Part shown: one piece after another, positions 40,835-51,466 of the stretch
Numbering within the stretch: the first letter of the stretch is position 1
Layout of the letters: every line of letters begins with the position of its first letter
Assembly: GCA_934047225.1 (NCBI GenBank)
Contig: OW204005.1
Coordinates: 20,468,396-20,532,395, forward strand
Direction: 5' to 3'
From: Ypsolopha sequella
Taxonomy: Eukaryota; Arthropoda; Insecta; Lepidoptera; Ypsolophidae
DNA: 64,000 bases
Notes under the pieces: model-generated
Database searches by the model: none
Told to the model about the DNA's origin: nothing
Seen by the model: the letters and a program-made list of their open reading frames with translations, nothing else
Translations under genes and position numbers: made by a program

Positions 40835-41135
40835 GTAGTTCCATAGACAATACAGCCCAGAAAGACGTCTATTTTTGCGTACAAATAATTCTGTCAGCAA
40901 TCGAAAGGGGATACTGCAATCCTATTGGCTCTTTCTGTCTTACGCATAGCGCCACAAACTTTTCTTTCGCGAAGACGAAGACTAATTTAAAGAATATAGA
41001 AGCCATTTTGGTTAGGCCTACCGAAACATATAATTTTGGAGTGGCGAATTGTATCTGCTGGTTCAGTCAGATGTGTTGACAGAAATCAGTCGCCTGTTAT
41101 GAGAAGTCTATGGGCTATATTAGGCTGTATTTGTC
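40835..41135 (+). repeat. Dispersed repeat (family P), uninterrupted copy
   Basis: Colinear with 18695-18870 joined to 25260-25390. It carries a single AATAT at the point where BEL element 1 is inserted in the other copy. Confidence 0.85.
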
Positions 41136-41330
41136 TATAGATAGTTCGAACATCTCGACCACTAATCCCGAGGTCACAGGTTCAAATCCCGTAGGGGCAC
41201 ATTTGTGTTCGGTCTGCATGGTGGGCCAATATTTCTGCCCGAAATATGGCGATAGGGCTGAGAGAGCCATGGACGTAGAAAAAAAGGCGGACGCAGACGC
41301 AACAACTGAAGCATAGCAATGGCAGCGGTT
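41136..41330 (+). repeat. tRNA-like SINE candidate
   Basis: 41155-41202 has CTCGACCACTAATCCCGAGG followed by CACAGGTTCAAATCCCGTAG, resembling anticodon arm, variable loop and T-arm (B box GGTTCAAATCC). The 5' half is not a clean cloverleaf, so it is not called a tRNA gene. The body after 41203 is GC-richer. Confidence 0.45.
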
Positions 41331-41594
41331 TTTAATTGCGTGTGAGCAGACGTAGCATGGATCATAGACTTACTATGATGTGATTGTGTGCATTCCTGGT
41401 ATATATAAGCGAAGAGACTTACTATGGGACCTTCAGTTTTTGTGTAGTGAAACTCCGTCCACCTTTTTTGTACGCCAATGGCTGACACGTAATAATCTTC
41501 GATAAAACGTGGTTGTCCATGTAGCCTATACCCCCTTTGGGAATTCATGTCGTGACGATATATTTCAATAGTATAATGAAACAAAACGGCTCAC
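41331..41594. other. Intron 5 start with SINE tail
   Basis: 41530-41572 (GGAATTCATGTCGTGACGAT) is the end of family S in reverse orientation. 41581-41594 is the donor region, sharing AGGTGAGCCGTTTTG with the Penelope-like end at 40131. Confidence 0.5.
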
Positions 41595-41727
41595 CTATAC
41601 TTTTCCATGTTGCTTTCTTCATGGACTTGTCGTGCTCATCTTCTATTTCTAACTTCTGTAAAGCTTCTAGAACATTCTTGTTGTCCTTGCTAGTGTTCTG
41701 TAGCCAGGCTAGGGCAGCTTTTGCTTC
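41595..41727 (-). CDS. Sugar/trehalose transporter, exon 5
   Basis: Acceptor TTTGTTCCAG (41728-41737), donor ATAG|GTGAGC (41589-41594). 44 codons plus one base (phase 1 end). It starts EAKAALAWLQNTSKDNKNV, continuing the PETP...GKVE text of exon 4. The family has the same PETPxxLxxxGxxEEAxxxLxWLR stretch. The rest (EALQKLEIEDEHDKSMKKAT) is the charged intracellular loop between TM6 and TM7. Confidence 0.92.
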
Positions 41728-41959
41728 CTGGAACAAAGACATTTTTATTTTACAAGACCCGAAATCGCATCATCCAAACTTCTAAGCAATGGTAAGTGAA
41801 AACTTATTGGTGCATACTCAACCCGCAGGATTCCACATATTTAAGAAAAAATTAATCCATAAAAAACATTTCATCTTCATTTTACATGAATTTTATCATA
41901 GTTTCTATTCTTTTCTTTAAGTCTTAGAATATTTATACAACTTAAAATTTACAATTTTA

Positions 41960-42070
41960 CATCGATCGGCCTAGTTCGTTCACTGCTGGACATAAGCCTT
42001 TTCCAGGACTTTGCCACTCCCGGCGGTCATCCTGGAAGAATTGCCCATACTCACACACGCTGGGCAGGCG
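41960..42070 (-). pseudogene. RTE-type LINE 3' scrap, antisense
   Basis: ATCGGCCTAGTTCGTTCACTGCTGGACATAAG and CTCCCGGCGGTCATCCTGG recall the RTE 3' region seen at 7791-8062; heavily decayed. Confidence 0.45.
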
Positions 42071-42689
42071 GGTTGGTGAGCGCGGGACCGGAACCCTCGC
42101 ATCAGTGTCGCCGCTGCCTATCACCAGTCTGTTCCATATAAGGCCCGGCTATTAGGGATGGTGGACCTCCTCGTTTTTTGCCTGTTAGCTGTCCTCTTAC
42201 TCTCCCTTGAATTACTTCGAGGGGGTCTCCAAGTAAGATGGTGGTACCTCCACAGTCGAGTCCGGCATCAGCTCTACCACCTAATCTACTACCTAATTTA
42301 TCATTATTTGAATATAAACAAGAAAAGAAAAAAGTTAGATAAAATTAGCACTGAAAGACAACAAAAATAAAATATTTAGCATCAGTATCTTTACAAGCAA
42401 AACTTGATTCTGACCTTTGGAACGAGGTGCAAAAAACTCGCTCCAAAGTCACTGATCACTTCGATCAGAAACAAGTTACTTCTCGAGAATAAAAAGAAAT
42501 ACAAGAGCGTTTTTTCCGTGTTTTGTCTTTTGTGGTTGTACCTTATTTTTTTTTACCATGCATCGTTAGTTTGCATCTTTGTTCGTTATTGTAACAAAGA
42601 TTTAAGATTCAAGAATCCAAATTTATCCTATATCCATGTATAAATTGTTTATTTATTCCATAGAGGTACCACCATATAATACGTCAATT
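42071..42689. other. Intron 4 spacer
   Basis: No recognisable gene; the two frames of 70-79 residues here lack domains. Confidence 0.45.
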
Positions 42690-43080
42690 CGCTTAGATTA
42701 ATTAGAATAAGTGTGATAATTCGAAAACCACTTCGAGATTTAGGTTTAATAAGCCGTATTTTAGAACTTGTGGTCTAAAAAACCTCATGATGATGAATAT
42801 TTTTACGAAAAAGCTGCAACTTCCATTTGCCTTCGTGTGACGTCACTTGAAAAATGACTGTTTAGAAATGTGTCTTTTGCTATCAAGATAAATTTATAAT
42901 AATTTGCTTCTGACTGATTTGACAAACGGATGACAGATGAGTAAACAGACAGAGATAGACCACTCTTTTTTATAGGCAATCACACATCACAATTAGTATA
43001 ATGTCTAAAATTCTCAAGTGACGTCATATCAGACAATTCTTTAAAAAAAAAAAATGGTTAATTTATGTACCAAAATAATG
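42690..43080 (-). repeat. Repeat family F, copy 2
   Basis: Reverse complement of 9870-10245; contains TTCTCAAGTGACGTCATATC and GCTGCAACTTCCATTTGCC. Confidence 0.7.
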
Positions 43081-43402
43081 AAAACTTTGTCCCAAAAAAG
43101 GCATAAATTCTCGAAAAAAATTAAAAGAAATATTTTAGAAATTAAGCTATGGGAATTATTAAATGTAAATTTTTACTATAGTTCTCGGGTTCTAGCATAG
43201 CAGATCATATCGAGTTTTAAGAGGCGTCATCACACGCAAACCTCCATACAAACCCTGTCACTAAAGGTCATAGAATTCATAGACAATACAGAGGACAATA
43301 CAATCGTGCCGATTTCGTCGCGGGCGCAAAATTGAAAACGTTTCTCAGTTTCTTGACTCAGCCTAACATTCCATAGATAAATGAGACTTGAGGATAATTC
43401 AT
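43081..43402. other. Flank of the Penelope-like element
   Basis: 43217-43245 (TTAAGAGGCGTCATCACACG plus CAAACCTCC) is the inverted counterpart of 44208-44236, so the inverted symmetry around the Penelope-like piece extends beyond its terminal repeats. Confidence 0.5.
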
Positions 43403-43477
43403 GATTTATATAAAAACGGCTCACCTCAATACGTGTTATGATCGGGAAAGCCGACCAGTTTCCGTCCACCCAGTAGA

Positions 43478-44062
43478 TTAAGGCAGTTACTGCGTTCGCC
43501 GAAGGACAAAGAGCCACTAAATACCCCCGGTGTTTATTCCATCCCATGTGACTGTGGCAAGAGTTACATCGGTGAGACGAGACGGAACGTGTCAACCAGA
43601 CTGACGGAACACATTAGATGCATGAGAAAACTCGATTGCAACGGATCCGCCGTTGCAGACCATGTCGTAAATTCGGATACTACACATTTTATGAGATTCG
43701 ATAAAGCGAAAGTGTTAGTTCGTGAAAAGTTATTTGTGCCACGTAAAATTCGCGAATCCATAGAAATAAGCCGACGTCCGAATTTCAATAGAGACAGTGG
43801 TTGGGCTTTGCCCGCGGTGTGGAAACCTGTGCTAAAAACAGTTACCGGATCACTCACAGACTTTACTGAAAGTGACGTAGATACTATAAGTTCCGCGTGT
43901 TTATCGTTGTTTGGTGTCACTCCGGTAAATAATAACGCAAGCCCGGAAGTAACTAATTGTGCGGACGCCCTACCGGTCCGACCACCAATACCATCTGCAT
44001 CGATGTCATCCCGAGCCCTGCGAGCCGCAGCCCGCAGTGTGAGGCGTAACGTCGTCGCGTAA
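43478..44062 (+). CDS. Penelope-like element GIY-YIG endonuclease domain (partial)
   Basis: The frame enters with LLRSPKDKEPLNTPGVYSIP and continues CDCGKSYIGETRRNVSTRL. GVY...YIG is the GIY-YIG nuclease signature preceded by the cysteine pair (CDC) peculiar to Penelope-like elements. The catalytic Arg is present in TRRNVSTRLTEH, followed by ADHVV, and the conserved Asn may correspond to RRPNFNRDSGW. It ends in a basic tail RALRAAARSVRRNVVA and TAA. About 195 residues are intact. The N-terminal reverse transcriptase is absent, so it is a 5'-truncated copy. Confidence 0.85.
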   Translation, partial: LRQLLRSPKDKEPLNTPGVYSIPCDCGKSYIGETRRNVSTRLTEHIRCMRKLDCNGSAVADHVVNSDTTHFMRFDKAKVLVREKLFVPRKIRESIEISRRPNFNRDSGWALPAVWKPVLKTVTGSLTDFTESDVDTISSACLSLFGVTPVNNNASPEVTNCADALPVRPPIPSASMSSRALRAAARSVRRNVVA

Positions 44063-44074
44063 ACGTCTTTACTC

Positions 44075-44115
44075 GCCCAGATGAAGGCAGTCTAAATCTG
44101 CTGAAACTGGTCGGC
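44075..44115 (+). ncRNA. Hammerhead-ribozyme-like motif, second copy
   Basis: GCC, CAGATGA (core with U-to-A change), AGGCAG...CTGCT (stem II paired with one bulged G), GAAA, CTGGTC, GGC. It lies 13 bp after the GIY-YIG stop, exactly as at 39671. One conserved core base is lost, so cleavage is unlikely in this copy. Confidence 0.5.
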
Positions 44116-44240
44116 TTTCCCGATCATAACACGTATTGAGGTGAGCCGTTTTTATATAAATTCCATAGATACCTCACAACTTTGTGTTAGGGTCTGTATT
44201 ATATTGTGGAGGTTTGCGGGTGATGGCGCCTCTAAGAGTC

Positions 44241-44754
44241 GGTCCAGCACAGACCACTGGCCATTAGACATCTAATCAACCACGGATAAGTGACAATTTT
44301 TTCCGCCACTGCTGGGATGTTGCGGGGTAATGCGGGGAGGGTACTAAGCAAGGACATAGAGATGGGATATTATGGAATGACATTTGTATAGTAGTGAAAT
44401 TGCACTGATGTGTTTGCGAAAGAGGTTTGCCCTCCTTACGAGGGCAAAAATCCCTCGTTTTGACAGTACTAAAACTAAAATTAAAGCCTTCAGAATCGTC
44501 TTTAATAGTTTCCTATATGCATAAACATATTTTGGTTGGGGTTTAGATAAGGACGCAAGTGCCCCCTTATCAACACTCTGGCCCATATTTTTAAAGATAT
44601 AATGGTAGCTTCAAAATAATTAGATTTTCCATAAGCATGATATTAGATTATTTTAGGAATAACGCTATAATAACGACAATGGAAAAGCATGTTTGTTTAT
44701 GCATATTGTTAAAAGTTGTCTAAGTTAAGGTTGGCCATTATAATTGGCATATAT
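44241..44754. other. Intron 4 spacer
   Basis: Nothing recognised apart from an AT-rich, non-domain open frame on the minus strand. Confidence 0.4.
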
Positions 44755-45240
44755 TAAATTATGTTAAGGTGTGTTAATTCGAAAACCATTTCGAGATTTA
44801 GGTTTAATAAGCCGTATTTTCGAAGTTTTGGTCTAAAAAACCTCATGATGATGAATATTTTTTCGAAAAGGCTGCAACTTCCATTTGCCCACGTGTGGCG
44901 TCACTTAAGTAATGGCTGTTTAGAAATGTGTCCTTTGCTATCAAGATAAATTTATAATAATTTGCTTCAGACTAATTTGACAGCTAGATGACAGATGAGT
45001 AGACAGACAGAGACAGACCACTTTTTTTTATAAGCAATCACACATCAGAACACAATCAGTATAATGTCTAAAATTCTCAAGTGATAAGGTAATCGGACAA
45101 TTTTTTTTAAAAATCATTAAGAAATAATGGTTAATTCAAATACCAAAATAATGAAAACTATGTTCAGAAAAAAAAAAAAAAAAACTTTTATAAATTAAGC
45201 TATGGAAAGTCTATAATTACTTCTGTTACAATTCTGGAGA
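44755..45240 (-). repeat. Repeat family F, copy 3
   Basis: Matches 42690-43080 in the same orientation (GTGTTAATTCGAAAACCATT, CCTCATGATGATGAATATTT, CAACTTCCATTTGCC). Confidence 0.7.
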
Positions 45241-46299
45241 ATCAACCCCTCAATCTCATTGGATTTAACATGTTTTTTTTTTTCAGTACTTAATAGAAAT
45301 AAAGCCATATTATAAATTCGCAATACCAATAAAATCTAAGAGTGATGATGATGGGGATGGATTGGCTTGTCAGATAGTCTTCAGATACACTGCAATGTAC
45401 TCAGATGAACTGCCGCTGACAGAGATAGAGAATAAAGCGAATTTTGACGATATAATTAGCACAAATTAACTTCTAAAGGAGGGCAAAAATTACGAAAAAG
45501 AAAATCCTGGCTAGGTGATTGGCTATGGCCATAACATCTACATTGCGACAACATGGTTGCTCATACTATCACAAGTAGATACGGCATCAAGCCGGAAGGA
45601 AGGATACAGCTCCGGTGATTGATCATTCCAAGATACGCCGACTTTATGATTTATAGTTTTATTTACTCTAACATCTCGGGCCCCGACCCAGTAAAAACAA
45701 CTTTCTAATTACATATATATATGTAGCAATTCTCGCGTCGGCCGACAGTTGCACACCATGGCATTAAACAAATAATACCTCATTTACCATCAGAGTACAA
45801 GGCAATGGAGAGTGAAATGATCGTTATCTGTTATGATTATTTTGATATAAACGAGGTTTCTGCCTTATCATTAGCAAGCTTTGATTCGGCGAAGCTTTGT
45901 ACAACCCTAGTAATGTCAAATAGATAGACCAATTAGAGGGTTTTGGTAATCAAAACAGTCTTTGTTGGTTGGTTGGTGTTAAACGTAGGTAAATTTGGTT
46001 ACAAAAATACAAAACCGAATGATGTAATGAGCCATAGTTATGTGAGTTGATTTCGGCAAGGTGATGGACGAATATTTGTAATCATCATATTTGGCTATTT
46101 GTTCTACGAACATCGAAATAATTATAAATTTCGATGTCTACGAATAATAGAATTACTATTCGTAGGCCATGGTCTAATGGAGGGGCGCCAAGGAGGCGAA
46201 GCAACTTCCTAGAATGTATTTTGATATTCAGAGCAAGTTTATTAAAAATTTGTCTTTATTGCTGATTGTGTCAGGGACATGGATCAATAATTCAAATCC
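45241..46299. other. Intron 4 spacer, about 1 kb
   Basis: No gene, RNA or shared repeat recognised. It is AT-rich with a (AT)n run at 45713-45722. Confidence 0.45.
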
Positions 46300-46680
46300 C
46301 ATAGCTTAATTTCTAGATCATTTTTTTTTTCAGAGAATATACGCCATTTTAGGACATAGTTTTCATTATTTTGTTGTATAAATTAACCATTATTTTTTAA
46401 ATGATTTTTAAGGAATTGTCCGATATGACGTCACTTGAGAATGTTAGACATTGTACTGATTGTGATGTGTGATTGCTTGTAAAAAAAGTGGTCTGTCTCT
46501 GTCTGTCTACTCATCTGTCATCCATCTGTCAAATAAGTCGGGAGCAAATTATTATAAATTTATCTCGATAGCAAAGGACACATTTCTAAACAGCCATTTC
46601 TCAAGTGACGTCACACGGAGGCAAATGGAAGTTGCAGCTTTTTCGTAAAAATATTCATTATCATGAGGTTTTTAATTTTC
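46300..46680 (+). repeat. Repeat family F, copy 4
   Basis: Shows the uninterrupted junction GAATATACGCCATTTTAGGACATAG at about 46336-46360, which in copy 1 is split by the family G repeat. Confidence 0.7.
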
Positions 46681-46699
46681 AATAATTATTCATTACAAC

Positions 46700-46830
46700 T
46701 CATTACACGGAACGTTACTCTGGATCTTTTACAGTGGACGCTGTCCATCTATGGAATCATCTTTCACACTCTCTTGAAAGTCTTCCCTCAATGAGGGCTA
46801 CTATCGACGTCAGGTGGCGCCACTGAGGCG
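46700..46830 (+). pseudogene. LINE C-terminal scrap
   Basis: ACAGTGGACGCTGTCCATCT...CTTTCACACTCTCTTGAAAG reads as the VDAVHLWNHLSHSLESL-type tail of LINE ORF2 proteins. About 25 codons. Confidence 0.45.
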
Positions 46831-47374
46831 ACAGGTATAGAGAAACGTCAAATGCCCGCGAAACGGCGAAAGCTATGGCTTTTTGTTAGTTATTTGTGTA
46901 TTAGTCGACATAAATTCATAGTTTCAGGTTTATTATTCAAGGTACGGTGCAATGAAAGTAAATGAATTAAGATTCCCCTCTTCCCCTCGGATCTCTGAGG
47001 CGCTCAGACGTGCTTAACAGTAAACCATATTACAATTTAATAAAAATCAGAGGCCCTCTTATACTGGTTGACAAGCTCTTTCGTTCTAAGTCGTCGATCA
47101 TTGTCCAGTTTACGTGACCCCTAAGCCGCTGCAGGTCTTGCTTAACAGGACGGAAAGCGACTTTGCTTGAAATCATCGATCGGTGCCAGTTTAGTGTGAC
47201 CTATCGTGCATGTGTGAACCATAGTGAGTGCTACACGAACAAAAGTGGCATAAGTGCTATTGCGACCGTCAGGGTCGGTAAGTTGCCGTGCAAATATACC
47301 TACAACTCACGCAACGATTATACCTAACACGATTATAGCTTGGTATTTTGACTTGCTGATCCCAGTATACCGCA

Positions 47375-48259
47375 ATGAACAGAAGTGCGTCGAATCCGGA
47401 CATGTCTATAAGTTTATCGGATGAAAACACATCGCCTCTGAATGCGGTTTTCACCGGCCGTCGTAGGCAGGACGTCGCTGGATCGCTGGAATGCGATCAA
47501 TTGGAATCATTTAGATTAGAAATGAGACAACTTATTTCTAGTTTCATGTTATCACAAAGGGAAGCCTCAAATGAACTCCGTAATACTATGAAAGAAATGC
47601 AAGAGGACATTAAAAACATACAAAAAAGTCTAGCAAATGTAACAACTCAAAACGAGGAATTAAATACTAAATTTTGCAAGCTGGAGACCGTGGTAAAGGA
47701 AGACCGGGAATACATCCTATTTCTGGAAGACAAGTTGGAAGAGCTACAGCTCAGCTACCGTAAAACCAATTTCGAATTAAAAGGAGTACCTAGGAAGGAG
47801 AAAGAAACCAAACAAGAACTTGTTGAAATGGTCCTTGCGCTGTCCAAGTCTGTCGGCTGTAACATGAGCAAGTCCGACATCAAGGACATATACAGAGTAA
47901 GAGGCAAGAATTCCGAGCAACGTAATACTCCAATTGTAGTTGAAACTGGTTCTACTCTACTGAAAACTGACTTACTGAAAATGGCCAAGTCATACAATAT
48001 TCGCAACAAGTCTAACAAATTGTGTGCTAAGCACTTGGGTTTCAAAACCCAGGGGGATACGCCAATCTTTATCTCCGAGAACCTGACACGGAAGAGTGCC
48101 CGTTTACACTTCCTTGCTCGCGACCTCATTCAATCCAAGTCACATAAATTTGTGTGGACTTCCTATGGGAAGGTCTATGTAAGAAAAAATGAACAATCCC
48201 CAATAATCTGGATTAAAACTGAACAACAAGTTCACCAACTGCTCACTGAACAGGACTGA
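47375..48259 (+). CDS. LINE ORF1 protein with coiled coil and baculovirus FP-like C-terminal domain
   Basis: 294 residues, ATG at 47375. Residues about 45-135 form a heptad-rich coiled coil (NELRNTMKEMQEDIKNIQ, LETVVKEDREYILFLEDKLE). Residues 135-290 resemble the FP25K-like domain common in insect LINE ORF1 proteins: NFELKGVPRKEKETKQEL, DIKDIYRVRG, then PIVVET...LLKMAKSYN and KFVWTSYGKVYVRKNE. In this LINE group ORF1 binds RNA and assembles the retrotransposition particle. The frame is intact. Confidence 0.85.
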   Translation: MNRSASNPDMSISLSDENTSPLNAVFTGRRRQDVAGSLECDQLESFRLEMRQLISSFMLSQREASNELRNTMKEMQEDIKNIQKSLANVTTQNEELNTKFCKLETVVKEDREYILFLEDKLEELQLSYRKTNFELKGVPRKEKETKQELVEMVLALSKSVGCNMSKSDIKDIYRVRGKNSEQRNTPIVVETGSTLLKTDLLKMAKSYNIRNKSNKLCAKHLGFKTQGDTPIFISENLTRKSARLHFLARDLIQSKSHKFVWTSYGKVYVRKNEQSPIIWIKTEQQVHQLLTEQD

Positions 48260-48641
48260 CTACATATTTTTCCTTACATAATTTTTCCATATTTACTCTG
48301 CATATTGGTTTTATGTCAAGGTATAAATACTGTTCTATACGTTATAGTTTTTACAAACTGTACTTCTTATATTAGTGTAAATTCTCCACTGGTTACTTTT
48401 TACACTACACAATATACTTGCACTACACAAAACACATGTATTCCGCAACTACAATACTCACTTGCCCATACTCTCATTCTCACACCTTCATTCACCAAAA
48501 ACTTACACTCATACTTACACTCACACACATTCTCACACTATATTACAAAAATAACTAGCTCTTTGTACCTTATACCTCCATTTGTATTGAAAAATAGCCT
48601 TACCATTTCTACAACGAATATTAACTCATGCGTTGTATTTT

Positions 48642-49036
48642 ATGACTGACACACTCCAAACTCTGAACGACATAGACGAGACTGAAATAGCGCGAGCACT
48701 TGAATGTAATATCGATGAAGTTGAAAAACATATTATAGTACATAAAAATGATTTCACACTTATTGCTCAAAATATAAACAGCATTTACCATAACTTTGAT
48801 GATTTTCTAATCACGTTGTCTACTTTTTCGTTTGATATGGACATCATTGTTTTAACAGAGTGCCGGCTTAACCCAGACAAACCTATACCTCAACTTAACA
48901 ACTACGCCTCTTACCGCACCCAGCACTTACTAAACCAAAACGACGGCGTAGTTGTGTATGTGAAAAAGTCCCTTAGACATAAAGTAAATGAAATAAAACT
49001 AATACATGCCTCTTGTCTAGAGGTTAAGGTACTTAA
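48642..49036 (+). CDS. LINE ORF2, N-terminal endonuclease part (interrupted)
   Basis: ATG at 48642 (MTDTLQTLNDIDETEIARAL) gives about 131 residues of the AP-type endonuclease: IAQNINSIYHNFDDF (catalytic Asn), IIVLTECRLN (catalytic Glu), DGVVVYVKKSL, SCLEVKVL. The frame is cut at 49036 by the 3.35-kb insertion and resumes at 52387. Confidence 0.85.
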
Positions 49037-49989
49037 GGCGATTATCCCGGACAAAATGTGAAATTCGACATTTTAGAATTTCGAAGACGCTGCATCCTGT
49101 CGCTTTAGAAAATTGCAGCTCTGCATAAACATACGTTGATCCTTATTCTAAGACCCCTTGGAATTCGTTTTTACATAATTTATCATTTAAAGCTATAATA
49201 AGCTTCACGCGTTACTACAAAGTCATAAAAATAAGAAACTGTTTATCATCAGTTTCTCATCAAATACGGGCTAAAATGCAGAAGACATCACATATTCAGG
49301 TATGGTTCAAAGAAGTAAAGATTCCTATGAGATTCTTTTTTTATTCAATTTGTTTTAGAAGGAAAAAGCTTGAAAATATTTAATAGCGCCTGCAAAAAAA
49401 AATACCAAAACAAGATCTAACGATTTTGATTATTGCTTTTAAATTTAATCAGGCACTTAGAGTCAAACGACACGCTCCCGTCACGCAAAAATAAAAAAAT
49501 AAAATGTCTTTATTTCGGGCAATGAAAAACACATAGAAAGTGGAAAGAAAATTTTGGCTAATATCAGGTGTTTTTGTGGTAGTGTATATAGTGCATTTGA
49601 CGATTCCGATTTTGTATAATATTGTGAACTAGTGGTGTGTGGAATAGTATGGGAATAGTAATGTAAATATTCCCTTTTGTTTTGTTTTTGTGCAATAAGT
49701 GTAAGTGTAATGTATAGGTTAGGTTAGTTTGCTGTATCATTTATTAAATAAATTAACATTGTAGAAGACAATAATAAATGGTAAATAATGGGTAATAAAA
49801 GAATAATAAAGTACTACGGTTCTGGTAAAGCCAAGCGAGTTTACCAAAATAAAGGTCGACGACTCCTCGGTCTCAAATAGGCACAGACCATAAAATATAA
49901 TCTTTACGTCAATGATAAAATAGTATATGAATTCGAGGTAAAAGAAATACAAATTGTTAAGTTAATATTTTATATGTATATTATTAAAA

Positions 49990-50590
49990 TATTATATCTT
50001 TAATAGAAATTTAGGTGTCAGTAATGAATGACCATTCTGACAAAGAAAATATATATGTCCTACTGAGAGGACAAGATAATTTAAATCAAGAAAGGGTAAT
50101 GAGGGAGTACCTAAGTATCTAGCAGCTGAATCTTCATTCAGTAAAATATAAATCAATGCTTGATAACAGAACTATTGAAACGTTAGAGGCTTTAATGATT
50201 ATTTAGAATAATTTGTTTGTTTTTTAGCTTTCAAAGAAAATTGAGTGTCAGTAACGACCATCCTGACAAAGAAAACATAAATGTCATACTGAGTGGACAA
50301 GATAACGTTGTGCCGTTCAGGGTCAAGGTCATTGTACTGCCAGAAGGCCAGAGTCAAATTTTCATACAAAATACGTACTGCCAGCAGGACAACATATTGA
50401 TTTTGTCAGGACGTTTCGCACAAAAAACCCATCCTTCCAGAAGAGCTACAAATAAATATCCAAATACGCTACAAATAAATTTAAATATGTGCCTAACTTT
50501 GCCCGTTCAATTAGTCTTACTAAACAACCAATCAACCCAAATTTTGGATTTATTAACGTATATAACATGTGTTATTTTACTCTAATTTGT
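49990..50590 (+). other. Two duplicated exon-like segments, unknown
   Basis: About 80 bp at 50005-50085 and 50235-50315 are related (GTGTCAGTAA, CATYCTGACAAAGAAAA, GACAAGATAA). Each is preceded by a TTTAATAG- or TTTTTTAG-type acceptor-like site. The second continues as an open frame to 50585 with SNDHPDKENINVILSGQDN. No family recognised. It could be a captured gene fragment or coincidence. Confidence 0.35.
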
Positions 50591-51015
50591 GATTCTTTCG
50601 CTAAACTCATAAACTAAACATGAAAATCAGAGTGCGATTGTGTAAGAAAATAGTCATGAAATCGTATTCATTTGATAGCTTAAAACTTATCATTTCACTT
50701 GTCAAACGGCCAATTCGAATTGTCTATGGTATTCATAGATGCTTTACGATTTGTATTGTTATTTTAGACTATGAGTGAATGATTTGTTAAGATTGAGAGA
50801 TAATTCGAATTGTCTATGATTTTTTAGTTCATCGCTAATGTCAAATGATTGCGGCGACTTGTGGTCTATGACAATCGTTTAACGGTAAGTGTTTTTGATT
50901 ATTTTAGAATAAAATAAGGTAAAACAATTTTTATTCTACCATTAAAATCAATAAATGATGTTCAATTAATTAAAATTGTGGTGCTTTTTAGTCAAAACCC
51001 TTGGCTTTGGCACTG

Positions 51016-51123
51016 AAATAAGAATTGTTTTTTACATGACCACAGTTTGGGGTTATATTTTTGTAGGAAAAATAAGAATTGTTTTTTATATGAACACAGT
51101 TTGGGGTTATATTTTTGTAGGAA
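51016..51123. repeat. 54-bp tandem duplication
   Basis: Two copies of AAATAAGAATTGTTTTTTA...GGGTTATATTTTTGTAGGA with only two or three differences. Confidence 0.85.
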
Positions 51124-51186
51124 AAATATTATGGAAAGATTTAGGGCAGTTCGGCCACAGAATAAAATATTTTTTCTTACTTTTTA

Positions 51187-51466
51187 GGGTTCCGTACCTA
51201 AAGGGTAACCAACGGGACCCTAATACTTAGACTCCGCTGTCCGTCTGTCAACAGGCTGTATCTCATGAACCGTGATAGTAAGACAGTTGAAATTTTCACA
51301 GATGATGTATTTCTGTTGCCGCTGTAACAACAAATACTAAAAAACAGAATAAAATAAATATTTGAGGGGGCTCCCATACAACGGACATGTTTTTTTGCCG
51401 TTTTTATATATAATGGTACGGAACCCTTCGTGCGCGAGTCCGACTCGCACTTGGTCGGTTTTTGTA
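51187..51466 (+). repeat. Family G repeat, best-preserved copy
   Basis: Starts AGGGTTCCGTACCTAAAGGG, contains GACTCCGCTGTCCGTCTGTC, and ends TGGTACGGAACCCTTCGTGC followed by CGACTCGCACTTGGTCGG. The start and the internal TACGGAACCCT are mutually inverted. Confidence 0.75.

Larger units (their letters stand above)
43403..44163 (+). mobile_element. Penelope-like element fragment between inverted terminal repeats
   Basis: The 57-bp left repeat (TTATATAAAAACGGCTCACC...CGGGAAAGCCGACCAG) is the reverse complement of the right one (CTGGTCGGCTTTCCCG...GGTGAGCCGTTTTTATATAA). Between them lies the GIY-YIG part of a Penelope-like polyprotein. The reverse transcriptase is missing. Inverted or direct terminal repeats of this sort are usual for these elements. 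Confidence 0.8.

Noticed and set aside
41150..41205. tRNA gene with clear T-arm
   Set aside because: The 5' half does not form D-arm and acceptor stem; more likely a SINE head.
43564..43920. Minus-strand frame opposite the GIY-YIG region
   Set aside because: Shadow of the plus-strand Penelope-like frame, which carries the motifs.
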